Origin: CAYZNE01 sp964461035
GTDB taxonomy: Archaea; Nanobdellota; Nanobdellia; Woesearchaeales; CAYZNE01
DNA: 44,683 bases
Direction of reading: 5' to 3'
NCBI GenBank assembly: GCA_964461035.1
Contig: CAYWRI010000012.1
Span: 1 to 44,683 of the forward strand
This document shows positions 1-7,210 of the stretch, in pieces. A model generated the notes under the pieces. The model searched no databases. It was not told the origin of the DNA and worked only from the letters and a program-made list of their open reading frames with translations. The translations under genes were made by a program, and so were the position numbers. Positions within the stretch are counted from its first letter, which is position 1. The number at the start of each line of letters is the position of its first letter.

Positions 1-257
1 AGGCATAGCTTCTATTTAAAGATTCCGATTAAAAAATCACAAAAACAGAACTCCCTAAATATATTAATCTAAAGAGCCTTCGGTTTTGATATAACGAACT
101 CCCCTTGATACTTGTTCTTTGATGTATCGCATTCGCTCTTTTGAAGTAACTGAACTCCCCAGTGCTACGCACATATAGGCTCACTACGTTCGAATTTATT
201 GGAAATGGAAATTTTACTTTGCGGACGCAATTTTCCCACAATGCGTATGGGAAAAGT
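1..257. other. Non-coding tail of an upstream cassette (partial)
   Basis: No convincing gene here. The stretch ends directly in the first attC-like site. It holds a CCCCTTGAT..TTGTTCTT block (101-120) that recurs directly after the last gene of the next cassette (2544-2563, 17 of 20 bases the same). It also holds the 17-bp block GTGCTACGCACATATAG (162-178), recurring at 2820-2836, whose first 11 bases form a small hairpin (GTGC-tac-GCAC). Base composition is more G+C-rich than the neighbouring genes. I read it as the 3' untranslated tail of a cassette whose gene lies to the left of the window. Confidence 0.45.
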
Positions 258-355
258 ATTTAACAAGGGTTAAGAGGTTTCTTCGTCAGTCGCCAAGCTC
301 ATTCCTCATCCACCCAAATTTGCTTCGCAAACTTCTCTTAACCCCGATGTTAAAT
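258..355 (+). repeat. attC-like recombination site, left
   Basis: The site starts with ATTTAAC (258-264), an exact match to the R'' consensus RYYYAAC. It ends with GTTAAAT (349-355), an exact match to the R' consensus GTTRRRY. Inside, AGGGTTAAGAG near the left end is complementary to CTCTTAACCCC near the right end, with slightly offset spacing as in known attC sites. The central spacer is variable and carries a small palindrome (TTTGCTTCGCAAA). The size of 98 bp fits the attC range. A second copy with the same right half lies at 2670-2751 in the same orientation. Integrase recombination would cut between G349 and T350. Confidence 0.65.
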
Positions 356-362
356 GAAATAA

Positions 363-397
363 TTTTTAGTGGCTAAACAATAAAAGGGGACATTTCT
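363..397 (+). repeat. Cassette-end inverted repeats, left arms
   Basis: TTTTTAGTGGC (363-373) and GGGGACATTTCT (386-397) are perfect reverse complements of GCCACTAAAAA (2592-2602) and AGAAATGTCCCC (2535-2546). The arms are nested in the right order to pair with each other. In the circular cassette they would flank the attC site and extend its hairpin. Confidence 0.7.
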
Positions 398-435
398 AAA
401 AGACGAACGAGGAAAAGTTCCTATAAAGAATCATA

Positions 436-443
436 TTTATATA
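436..443 (+). promoter_or_regulatory. Archaeal TATA box inside the cassette
   Basis: TTTATATA centred 28.5 nt before the ATG at 468, the spacing seen for many other genes in this window. It would give the cassette genes a leaderless transcript independent of any integron promoter. Confidence 0.5.
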
Positions 444-467
444 TAGTAAAGCATATAATTTATCTTT

Positions 468-584
468 ATGGTGAAAAATAATTGTTTAGAATGCAAAAGG
501 ATTTTAAAAAGAAACAGTTTATGCGCTTGCCTAAATAAAAAAGTTTCAAAAAAAGGAAAATGTGATGTGAATGAAAAAATTTAA
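468..584 (+). CDS. 38-residue Cys-rich mini-protein of the cassette
   Basis: A short reading frame of 38 codons opens at the ATG predicted to be the leaderless start of the cassette transcript. It runs into the next gene, overlapping its first 14 bases in another frame. The product has five Cys in a pattern C-x2-C-x9-C-x-C-x10-C (residues 6, 9, 19, 21, 32) and many Lys/Arg, suggesting a tiny zinc ribbon or metal-binding knuckle. The overlap suggests translational coupling to the membrane protein downstream. It could be a chance frame; the promoter spacing and the Cys pairs are the arguments for it. I do not recognise a family. Confidence 0.4.
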   Translation: MVKNNCLECKRILKRNSLCACLNKKVSKKGKCDVNEKI

Positions 585-2067
585 TAAAAGTATTATACTA
601 AAAGTTCTTAGTTGGGTTTTCTTTATACTTTTCACATTTTTTACATTAAATAGATTTGCTTCTTCAGCAATTATAGTTGGAACGGCATTTTTAATAATAT
701 CTGTGATATTATTCCCACCAATTAATCGATTCATTAAACAAAAATTTAATTTTGAAGTACGCATATGGCACAAAGCTATTTTAATCATAGCAATTATTAT
801 TATTCTTATTTGTATAAGACCCTATTTTGTAAATGAAGATGAATCATCTATTTACACTAAACAAGAGGTATTAGCGCAACACACATATGAAGAGGAGTTC
901 ATGCAGTTAATCAATAATCCGTTGGAGGAAGAAAGGCAACAAATTGTAGATAAATATATCAACAATACTGAGGGCGATACACCATTTTTTTATGATTTTA
1001 AACTTGATGAACTCAATAGACTTAAAATAATTGAAAAAACAATGCAACAAGAGTTTTCCTATTTCTTATCAAAATATTCAGATTTGAGTAATGATAAAAA
1101 TTATAATTCAATAAAAATATTTTTGAACCATACAGAAAATACTATTACAGGAATAAACGATGCATTGGATACAGTCAAAAATATTACAAACATTGAGACT
1201 CAGACAAAGCTAACAAGTTGGGATGCAGACCCTGCGTTAGATGGTATAATTTTAGATATGAGAATATTTTCATATCCTTATGCTTATATTAGGGGAAAAG
1301 GACTGTTAAAAGTTTTTGTTTACGAAGGAGTTGGGTTAAACAATATGAAGGGAGATTTAATAGAATATTTTTCAGAAGAATTAGATATTAATGATTTCTC
1401 TGTAGGTACATGTGGGAATGAGGATAAATATTGTGGTTACATTAGAGAACTTCGTTTCGAATTCACTAAACCATATGCATTTAATGAAAATAACGCTTTA
1501 TATGTTGAAGTTACATTTGAATCACAGGGAAAGATTTTCAAAGATATAAATGAGCAGGTAAAGCTCAATAAATCAGAAATAGAATCAAAAAAAGTTAATG
1601 AATTCTCAGAAAAAAAGGATATGTCAAAGTTAATAGAATACAAAGATAGGAAGGTTGATTGTTCTGAACATCCTTCTTTCGATAATATGCAAATATCATT
1701 TAGTTTGATAACACCCGAACTGACTGACCCTTCTTTTGTTTGGTTTCCTCATATGAATGAGGGGAAACTCGGGAGGATAGTCTGGATGGCTAGAAACAAA
1801 GGATGTACAAAAATCTACAAGCCAATAGTCTATATTAATGTTTTTAATGGTGAAGAATTAATTTATCACAAAATCCCGGATAATTTGGAGCCAATGTTAA
1901 TGAATACTGATTTTATTTATCCTGGGGACGGTGCTTTTGGGGGAAATCATCAAATTCAAATAATCATTACAGAGAATAGAAAGTATCTTTTACAAGTTGT
2001 TATATTTGATGGTGAAGATAAACGCTTTATTGGCGGTGGTCAAATAATCCTTGGTGAGCAATCTTAA
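571..2067 (+). CDS. Cassette-borne membrane protein, three TM segments
   Basis: A 498-residue protein I do not recognise. Three hydrophobic segments sit near residues 10-28, 33-50 and 68-87, followed by a soluble region of about 400 residues rich in Asn, Asp and Glu, probably extracytoplasmic. Residues 100-210 look helical; the remainder alternates strands and turns, with Cys at about 283 and 290 in a CGNEDKYCG loop that could form a disulphide. The ATG overlaps the 38-residue ORF upstream, and a weak GTGA-type ribosome site lies just before it. It is the main cargo of the predicted gene cassette, so horizontal origin is likely. Function unknown. Confidence 0.75.
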   Translation: MKKFNKSIILKVLSWVFFILFTFFTLNRFASSAIIVGTAFLIISVILFPPINRFIKQKFNFEVRIWHKAILIIAIIIILICIRPYFVNEDESSIYTKQEVLAQHTYEEEFMQLINNPLEEERQQIVDKYINNTEGDTPFFYDFKLDELNRLKIIEKTMQQEFSYFLSKYSDLSNDKNYNSIKIFLNHTENTITGINDALDTVKNITNIETQTKLTSWDADPALDGIILDMRIFSYPYAYIRGKGLLKVFVYEGVGLNNMKGDLIEYFSEELDINDFSVGTCGNEDKYCGYIRELRFEFTKPYAFNENNALYVEVTFESQGKIFKDINEQVKLNKSEIESKKVNEFSEKKDMSKLIEYKDRKVDCSEHPSFDNMQISFSLITPELTDPSFVWFPHMNEGKLGRIVWMARNKGCTKIYKPIVYINVFNGEELIYHKIPDNLEPMLMNTDFIYPGDGAFGGNHQIQIIITENRKYLLQVVIFDGEDKRFIGGGQIILGEQS

Positions 2068-2110
2068 AAAATGCTTCTATCAAAGTGGGATTAAATTTAG
2101 AAGATTAAAA

Positions 2111-2551
2111 ATGAAGTTTAAAGATAATATAGAATTGATAAAAGCAATATTTATAGATATAATTACGAATAAAGAATATGAATTATTTGAAAGAATTCAA
2201 GAAAATGGTAAAGCAAGTAGATGTTTATTTGCTTGTCCAATAATAATCAATAATTATGAAATTATAATTAGATTAGACTTTGAAGATAATACCTTATTAA
2301 ATGACCCCACATTAGATATTGACATATTAAATAGAAACGAAAAAGGTAAAGTAATTCAGCAAATAAAAGATCCAAAGTGGCATCATACATTTAAGGATAA
2401 TAAGACTTCATTATATTCTTGTATTATAAATGAGAAAAATAAAGGTATAAATTTAGAATTTAAGTTAATTTTTAAATCCACAAAAGCAGCAAAAATTAAT
2501 TCAGATTCATATATTATTCAGAAAGGAGAAAAAGAGAAATGTCCCCCTTGA
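2111..2551 (+). CDS. Small orphan protein, cassette cargo
   Basis: A 146-residue soluble protein of unrecognised family, starting at the ATG 43 nt after the stop of the membrane protein; an upstream TTG at 2051 in the same frame overlaps that gene and is less likely. It is rich in Ile, Asn and Lys, with alternating short strands (residues about 30-60 and 100-125) and a WHH motif near residue 92. The last residues are read from the start of the repeated non-coding tail (the conserved CCCCTTG block), so the stop lies at the edge of cassette tail DNA. It forms an operon with the preceding gene. Confidence 0.6.
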   Translation: MKFKDNIELIKAIFIDIITNKEYELFERIQENGKASRCLFACPIIINNYEIIIRLDFEDNTLLNDPTLDIDILNRNEKGKVIQQIKDPKWHHTFKDNKTSLYSCIINEKNKGINLEFKLIFKSTKAAKINSDSYIIQKGEKEKCPP

Positions 2552-2602
2552 TGTTTGTTCTTAATTGCTCACTGTGTTCGCTTGATTGAACGCCACTAAA
2601 AA
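2535..2602 (+). repeat. Cassette-end inverted repeats, right arms
   Basis: AGAAATGTCCCC (2535-2546) and GCCACTAAAAA (2592-2602) are perfect partners of the arms at 386-397 and 363-373. The first arm overlaps the final codons of the small orphan gene. The remaining non-coding tail, 2603-2669, shows only a small hairpin near 2611-2629 (GGTTTGCT / AGCAAATC). Confidence 0.65.
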
Positions 2603-2669
2603 ATACTCTGCGGTTTGCTTTCAGCAAATCCTCGGGGACGGCTTGCAGCCTTTCGCTACGCTCACCCTC

Positions 2670-2751
2670 ATTTAACAGCGATTAAGAGGAAATTTCCTGC
2701 TGAAATTTCCCAAATTCGCTTCGCGAACTTCTCTTAACCCCGATGTTATAC
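2670..2751 (+). repeat. attC-like recombination site, right
   Basis: An 82-bp site with R''-like ATTTAAC (2670-2676) and a right end GTTATAC (2745-2751) that departs from GTTRRRY at one base. The arms ATTAAGAG and CTCTTAACCCC pair. The right half, from AAATTCGCTTCGCGAAC to CCCCGATGTTA, is almost identical to the left site. The spacer carries a separate palindrome (GAAATTTC repeated on both sides of CTGCT) and TTCGCttcGCGAA. Same orientation as the left site, downstream of the cassette genes. Confidence 0.6.
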
Positions 2752-2862
2752 GCAATTAAATTTTCACTAATCTAAATCGCATTTTTCTTTTAAAAAAAGA
2801 AACAAAAGAGGGGAAGTCCGTGCTACGCACATATAGTCTTTTACTTTGTAAAAGAAATTAAA
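2752..2862 (+). other. Head of a third, truncated cassette
   Basis: Non-coding. After the right attC-like site there is a short A/T palindrome (TTTCTTTT / AAAAGAAA, around 2782-2800), a GAGGGGAAGTCC segment resembling the GGGGACATT head of the previous cassette, and the shared 17-bp block GTGCTACGCACATATAG at 2820-2836. The reversed gene remnant follows directly. Confidence 0.35.
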
Positions 2863-3087
2863 TTAATTTTCTTCAAAATATTTTTTAAGCTTTTCGTCTA
2901 ACATTTTATAACAAAGTTCCAATACAGGTGCTTCATGATAAAGAAAATCATTCCCACCGTGAGAAGATAAAATCAACTTATAGTTTTTATTATCAAGAAT
3001 TATCTCTTTACCAAAATCAAAATTTTCTTTTTTATAAGAAAACTCATCATCAAAAAATAAATTATCTGATTCATTTATAGCTTCTGC
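2863..3087 (-). pseudogene. 5'-truncated remnant of an unrecognised gene
   Basis: On the minus strand a frame of 74 codons ends at a TAA (2863-2865). It begins, without any start codon, at the junction with the inositol-monophosphatase remnant. The peptide reads like the C-terminus of a real protein: a beta-rich part with an LILSSHGGNDF segment, then a helical tail (YHEAPVLELCYKMLDEKL..). The abrupt loss of the frame at 3088, where plus-strand coding begins, suggests that a rearrangement cut off the N-terminal part. Family unknown; it could be the reversed cargo of a broken cassette. Confidence 0.4.
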
Positions 3088-3391
3088 TTATTCAGCTGAT
3101 GAAAGTGATATAAAACGTGGATTAAAAGCGGTTGAAAAATTAGCATTAAATTCTAGAAAAGTAATAATTAATTTTTCTCCTGCCTTAGATTTGTGTAATA
3201 TTGCGCGTGGACGAATTGAGGCCTTAGTTGATAATGGAACTACTCCTGAAGATCATGCTGCAGGATCTTTAATTGTAACTGAAGCAGGTGGAACAATTCA
3301 GAATTATGAAACCAAATCTTGGGATGTAAATAAAATTGGAATAATTGCTTCTAATAGTAAAATCCATAATAGTATTTTTAATCTTATTTAA
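3080..3391 (+). pseudogene. Decapitated inositol monophosphatase-family gene
   Basis: This frame encodes only the C-terminal ~100 residues of an inositol monophosphatase/fructose-bisphosphatase-type enzyme. Recognisable are S-PALDLCNIARGRIEALVDN, the second metal motif in the variant PEDHAAG (family W-D-x-A-A-G), and LIVTEAGGTI. The N-terminal half with the GDWDxxE/DPIDGT motifs is absent, and no start codon precedes the conserved part; the frame opens in foreign sequence at about 3038. It is inactive as it stands. The breakpoint lies near 3080-3095, where the cassette-derived DNA ends. A TTG at 3191 is too far inside the domain to be a real start. Confidence 0.7.
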
Positions 3392-3448
3392 TACTTTTTT
3401 CTTGATTCAAGCATCATATTCAACCTAAAATATCTGAACTGGAAAACT

Positions 3449-3456
3449 TTTATATA
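3449..3456 (+). promoter_or_regulatory. TATA box of the HAD phosphatase gene
   Basis: TTTATATA centred 26.5 nt before the ATG at 3479, so transcription should begin at or next to the start codon. It shows that the HAD gene is not co-transcribed with the broken gene upstream. Confidence 0.55.
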
Positions 3457-3478
3457 TTAGTTGTTTATCTTTTAGCTT

Positions 3479-4111
3479 ATGATTAAAGCTGTAATATATG
3501 ATTTTGATGGAACTCTTGCAGATACTCTAAAATTACATTATGATGCATATGCTTATAGTTTATTAAAATGTGGAGTAAAAGCAAGTAGGGCTGAGGTTAT
3601 TGACAAATGTTTTAATAAGCAAGATATTGAAGTTGCTAATAGTTTTGGAATAGATGTTAATCAATTTTCAAAATATTATAGACAACGTGTAACTGATGAT
3701 TTTAAAAATGTAAAATTATATTCAGATGTCTTATCAACTTTTGAATTAATTAATATGCCTGTGGCTATTGGTACATCAAGAAGCAGAAAAGAACTTGCTT
3801 CAGTCTTTAATATATTGCACTTAGATAAGTATTGTAATATTTCGGTTACTCAAGATGAAGTAAAAAAGAAAAAAGTTGATATCTTTATTAAGGTGTGTAA
3901 ATATTTAAAAGTTAAGTCTAATGAAGTTATTATTGTTGGTGATGCTGATTCTGATTTAGATTCAGCCAATCAAATGAATGCAACAAGCGTATTATATTAT
4001 CCTGAGTCTCATCAAGACTATTACGATATTGATAAGTTAAAGAAATATGAGCCCGATTTTATAATAAAAAATCATGATGAAATTATAGGCATACTTCAAA
4101 AATTGAATTAG
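3479..4111 (+). CDS. HAD-superfamily phosphatase (phosphoglycolate phosphatase-like)
   Basis: A 210-residue hydrolase of the haloacid dehalogenase superfamily, subfamily I. Motif I is DFDGT at residues 8-12 with D8 the expected nucleophile and D10 the acid/base. Motif II is the Thr/Ser in GTSRSR near residue 97, motif III the Lys cluster around 128-132, and motif IV GDADSDLDSA near 158-167, binding Mg2+. A helical cap lies between residues 17 and 85. Such enzymes remove phosphate from small sugar phosphates such as 2-phosphoglycolate; the substrate cannot be read from the sequence. It is a single gene with its own promoter. Beta-phosphoglucomutase-like activity is an alternative. Confidence 0.85.
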   Translation: MIKAVIYDFDGTLADTLKLHYDAYAYSLLKCGVKASRAEVIDKCFNKQDIEVANSFGIDVNQFSKYYRQRVTDDFKNVKLYSDVLSTFELINMPVAIGTSRSRKELASVFNILHLDKYCNISVTQDEVKKKKVDIFIKVCKYLKVKSNEVIIVGDADSDLDSANQMNATSVLYYPESHQDYYDIDKLKKYEPDFIIKNHDEIIGILQKLN

Positions 4112-4218
4112 TTATTTCCTTCTTGCGTAATTAATTATAACAATACTCAATCACAATCAAGAAAGAGGGTGTTATTATCAAAATATTTTTATAGTATTAT
4201 ATAAATTTATATTATAAA

Positions 4219-4584
4219 ATGGAATCACAAATACGTATAGTGGATGTTTTTAAAATTACGGGAGTTGGTTCACTTCCTATAGGTAAAGTTCAATCAGGTA
4301 CATTATGTATTGGAATGAAAGCAGAAGTTAATCATGTTGAAATCATTATTAAGAGTATTGAAATAAAACACAAGGTGGTTAATAAAGCAAATATTGGAGA
4401 CAATGTCGGTTTAGAAATCAGAGGAACTTTTTCTTCGCATGAACAATTAAAATCTTTATTGATTGGTAAAATAATTACTTTTTTAGACTCTAGTTATATA
4501 AACAACCAATATGTTGAACATCAAATTTCTGAACCTGTTAAACCTGTTAAAAAAGGCTTTTTTAGTTTTTTAAAAAGAAAATAA
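4219..4584 (+). CDS. Stand-alone EF-Tu domain-2-like beta-barrel protein
   Basis: A 121-residue protein resembling domain 2 of translation GTPases. Residues 4-70 include V-FKITGVGSLPIGKVQSGTLCIGMKAEV, equivalent to the VF-I-G-G-V-G-GRV-SG-IK-GD pattern of EF-Tu/EF-1A, and a later IGDNVGLEIRG segment like IGDNVGV-LRG. There is no GTPase domain. The C-terminal ~15 residues are basic and aromatic (KKGFFSFLKRK), suggesting contact with RNA or membrane. A TATA-like TTTATAGT centred 27.5 nt upstream fits a leaderless ATG. Small proteins of this kind are found in several archaea; the role is unknown. It converges with gpmI. Confidence 0.75.
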   Translation: MESQIRIVDVFKITGVGSLPIGKVQSGTLCIGMKAEVNHVEIIIKSIEIKHKVVNKANIGDNVGLEIRGTFSSHEQLKSLLIGKIITFLDSSYINNQYVEHQISEPVKPVKKGFFSFLKRK

Positions 4585-4597
4585 TAATTCAAATTAA

Positions 4598-6136
4598 CTA
4601 AATAATACTTTCACCAGTTATTTCCTTGGGTTTTTTTATTCCTAAAATAGAAAGTGTTGTAGGTCCAATATCTTGTAAACCTTTACCTTTTTTCAATTTG
4701 ATTTTTTGCAATTTAGCATTATTTGAAACAACTATGAATGGAACTGGATTTATTGTGTGTGAAGTTCTCCATTTAGGACTTTGATCTTCTGCATTTCCAT
4801 GATCTGCAAATACGAGAATAGTATAATCATTTTTCAAACCCGCTTTAACAATTTTTCCAAGACAATCATCAACACTTTCAACAGCTTTTTCTATTGCTTT
4901 AGTAATTCCTGTGTGACCCACCATGTCACCATTAACAAGATTTGTAACAATAAACTCATATTTATTTTGTTTAATTCTTTTAACAAGTTTTTCCGTTATT
5001 TCATAAACACTCATCTCTGGCTTTAAATCATAAGTAGCAACTTTTGGTGAATGTATTAAAATTCTATCTTCATTTAGAAAAGCTTTTTCTTGTTGTCCAT
5101 TGAAAAAGAAAGTTACATGAGCATATTTTTCTGTTTCAGAAATTCTTAATTGTTTAAGCCCCACTTTACTAATAACTTCTCCAAGTAAATTATTAAGTTT
5201 TTCCTCTTTAAATGCAACTTTTGCATTCATTGGACTATAATACTGAGTCATAGCAACATAAAATACTTTCTTTTTTTGTCTTTTAAAATCATCAAAAATA
5301 TTTTCCACTATTGCTTCTGTTAATTCTCTTGTTCTATCAGTTCTATAATTAAAAAATATTATTGAATCATTGTTTTTAACACCTTTGTAAAAATCTGCTT
5401 TTCTAGGAACTATAAATTCGTCAGTTTCATTATTGGAATGACATTCTTGAACTTTTTTAATTGCATTACTAAAACTATCTTTTGAAATTCCATCAACAAT
5501 GCAGGTATATGCTTTTTTAATTCTATTCCATCTATTATCTCGGTCCATAGTATAATATCTTCCAGATACTGTTGCTATTTTTCCAAGTTCTAACTCTTTT
5601 ATTTTTTTATTTAGTTCTTTAATATGTTTTAATGATTCAGTTACAGGAGCATCTCTCCCATCAGTTATCACATGAATATTTACATCACTAAACTTTTGTT
5701 TTTTACATAATTCTAAAAGTGCATAAAGATGATCTTTGTGTGCATGAACTCCTTCTGATTGTAAAAGACCAATAATGTGTAATGAAGAAGAATTTTTCTT
5801 ACAATTTTTTATTGCTTCTAAAAATTCAGGAATTTTAAAAAACTTACCAGATTTTATTGATTCATTTATTCTTGGCAAAGATTGTAGTATGATTCTTCCA
5901 CTTCCAATAGTCATGTGTCCAACTTCAGAATTTCCTTGATACTTTGGTGGAAGACCGACTGCACCATTCGATGCATTTAATAGAATATTAGGATATTTTT
6001 TCATTAATTTATCTGTGTTTGGAGTTGAAGCATTACATATCGCATTGTTTTTACAAGACTTTCTATAACCCCAACCATCTCTTATAATCAGTATTACTTT
6101 TTTTTTCCCTTCTTTTTTAGTCGTATTCTTCTTCAT
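4598..6136 (-). CDS. gpmI: 2,3-bisphosphoglycerate-independent phosphoglycerate mutase
   Basis: Interconverts 3- and 2-phosphoglycerate in glycolysis/gluconeogenesis with two Mn2+ ions. The 512-residue length is that of the bacterial-type iPGM (alkaline phosphatase superfamily), not the shorter archaeal ApgM. Visible motifs are RDGWG with D20 as metal ligand, QGNSEVGHM with S70 as the phosphoserine nucleophile, the HxHxDH-like VHAHKDH segment, GRDAP, YYTMDRDNRW, the late metal motif NGDMVGHTG, and FADHGNAE. It is preceded by a Lys-rich N-terminus of about 12 residues. It stands alone between convergent and divergent neighbours. The bacterial-type enzyme in an archaeon suggests ancient transfer, as known in several archaeal lineages. 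Confidence 0.95.
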   Translation of the reverse strand: MKKNTTKKEGKKKVILIIRDGWGYRKSCKNNAICNASTPNTDKLMKKYPNILLNASNGAVGLPPKYQGNSEVGHMTIGSGRIILQSLPRINESIKSGKFFKIPEFLEAIKNCKKNSSSLHIIGLLQSEGVHAHKDHLYALLELCKKQKFSDVNIHVITDGRDAPVTESLKHIKELNKKIKELELGKIATVSGRYYTMDRDNRWNRIKKAYTCIVDGISKDSFSNAIKKVQECHSNNETDEFIVPRKADFYKGVKNNDSIIFFNYRTDRTRELTEAIVENIFDDFKRQKKKVFYVAMTQYYSPMNAKVAFKEEKLNNLLGEVISKVGLKQLRISETEKYAHVTFFFNGQQEKAFLNEDRILIHSPKVATYDLKPEMSVYEITEKLVKRIKQNKYEFIVTNLVNGDMVGHTGITKAIEKAVESVDDCLGKIVKAGLKNDYTILVFADHGNAEDQSPKWRTSHTINPVPFIVVSNNAKLQKIKLKKGKGLQDIGPTTLSILGIKKPKEITGESII

Positions 6137-6290
6137 ACTTCACTTTTTGTTCTTTCCATATAAAAATGTTACTATATATTAATATTTGACTCTTTATTTA
6201 ATATCTAAATTAATTAATTAATTCTTGTTTTAATTAAATAATATTTTCAAATAGCAAAATTTAAATAGTAGATTATATTTCTTTCTTTTT

Positions 6291-6608
6291 ATGACTATTG
6301 TGCAAAAAGTCTTAAGCAAGTTCAAAGGACTAACTTTCTCACTTGATTGTTTTATAATAGGTCAAAGTGATATTTCTGATGATGAAAGAGTTATTCTTTA
6401 TAGTTTTAATGAACAACTTAACTTGTTGAGAAAAGCACCTAATGCTCCGTCAGTTGATTGGAAACGAGTGGATGAATTAAAAAAACAAACCAATCAATAT
6501 CTTAGTATCTATTCTGGAAATTGTAAAAATCTTTTTAATAACTATGCTGAACGTCTAGAATTTGAGACAAAACCCATATTAGGATATTTGGATAAACATC
6601 GTGTTTAA
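6291..6608 (+). CDS. Small helical orphan protein A1
   Basis: 105 residues, soluble and predicted largely helical; no family recognised. A TTTAAATA box centred 27.5 nt before the ATG supports the start. The central part (VDWKRVDELKKQTNQYLSIY) resembles VDWNRFDDLTKIFSKNMEEY in the 124-residue protein at 11575-11949. Both proteins also begin with a short amphipathic segment, so they are probably diverged paralogues. Downstream is a convergent membrane-protein gene. Confidence 0.6.
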   Translation: MTIVQKVLSKFKGLTFSLDCFIIGQSDISDDERVILYSFNEQLNLLRKAPNAPSVDWKRVDELKKQTNQYLSIYSGNCKNLFNNYAERLEFETKPILGYLDKHRV

Positions 6609-6652
6609 TAAATTAATTTTCTATCTGTTTTTTTTTGGGCAGTTCGAATTCT

Positions 6653-7102
6653 CTAAAATAACAAACTAAAAATCAAAAAACCATCTGTAAATAAAAGAAA
6701 ATATCTTATTAGTTTTTCAGTTAAACTATTTGTTTTCATAAAACCTTTAATCTTCAATCCAAGAGGCCAGAAAAAGTAAACTCCCTTGTAATTAAAAAAA
6801 TCCATAAAAATATGACTTAAATATCCAATGCTAAATTCAATATATCCTGTTTTCATTGGAAAAAACAATAAAAGGTAAATTAAGCAAAAAAATAAAAGTG
6901 AATGAAAAAACCCTCTGTGTTTGAACAGAATACTAAAGACTTTTGTTTTTTTCCCAAGAGTAGATGTCGAAGAATCAATATCAGGAATAAGTGTTGAAAG
7001 TATTAGAATAAGTATTCCTATTAAAGATAACTTTAATATGTTAAGTTGAAGTAATCCCAGATAAATAAATCCTGCAAATAATAAATGTGTTGCTCTATTC
7101 AT
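6653..7102 (-). CDS. YdjM-like membrane metal-dependent hydrolase (DUF457-type)
   Basis: 149 residues with about four membrane segments. It shows the conserved features of the LexA-regulated/YdjM family of putative membrane-bound metal-dependent hydrolases: an N-terminal THLLFAGF with a His, the acidic LIPDIDSSTSTLGK loop, HRGFFHSLLF, and GYLSHIFMDFFN, with His and Asp placed as likely metal ligands near the membrane face. A further Trp-Pro (FFWPLG) follows, as in the family. In bacteria these are near phospholipase C-like zinc enzymes, but the substrate is unknown. Gene order gives no functional hint. Confidence 0.8.
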   Translation of the reverse strand: MNRATHLLFAGFIYLGLLQLNILKLSLIGILILILSTLIPDIDSSTSTLGKKTKVFSILFKHRGFFHSLLFFCLIYLLLFFPMKTGYIEFSIGYLSHIFMDFFNYKGVYFFWPLGLKIKGFMKTNSLTEKLIRYFLLFTDGFLIFSLLF

Positions 7103-7210
7103 TATTTGTATAATTTAAAAGAATATTAAAAATGTATCGAACTATTGGTTGTAAACATAATAATTGAAAGTATTCATTTAATCAAATTATTAAGTTGATG
7201 TATTTTTGGG

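Larger units (their letters stand above)
350..2745 (+). mobile_element. Integron-type gene cassette
   Basis: Predicted cassette of about 2.4 kb, delimited by the G/TT cut points of two directly repeated attC-like sites. As in known cassettes, the genes come first (468-2551) and the attC site is at the 3' end. Unlike most bacterial cassettes it has its own promoter, an archaeal TATA box at 436-443. Its two ends carry complementary 11- and 12-bp segments (363-373 with 2592-2602; 386-397 with 2535-2546). No integrase gene is in the window. Integrons have been reported from archaeal metagenome-assembled genomes; assignment here rests on the site architecture alone. Confidence 0.6.

Noticed and set aside
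29..241. Minus-strand 70-codon frame near the window start
   Set aside because: Composition is that of the repeated cassette tail, no promoter or ribosome site, and its middle contains the palindromic shared block.
3191..3391. Independent 66-residue gene starting at TTG 3191
   Set aside because: It is the interior of the decapitated IMPase-family domain; conserved residues begin well before this codon.
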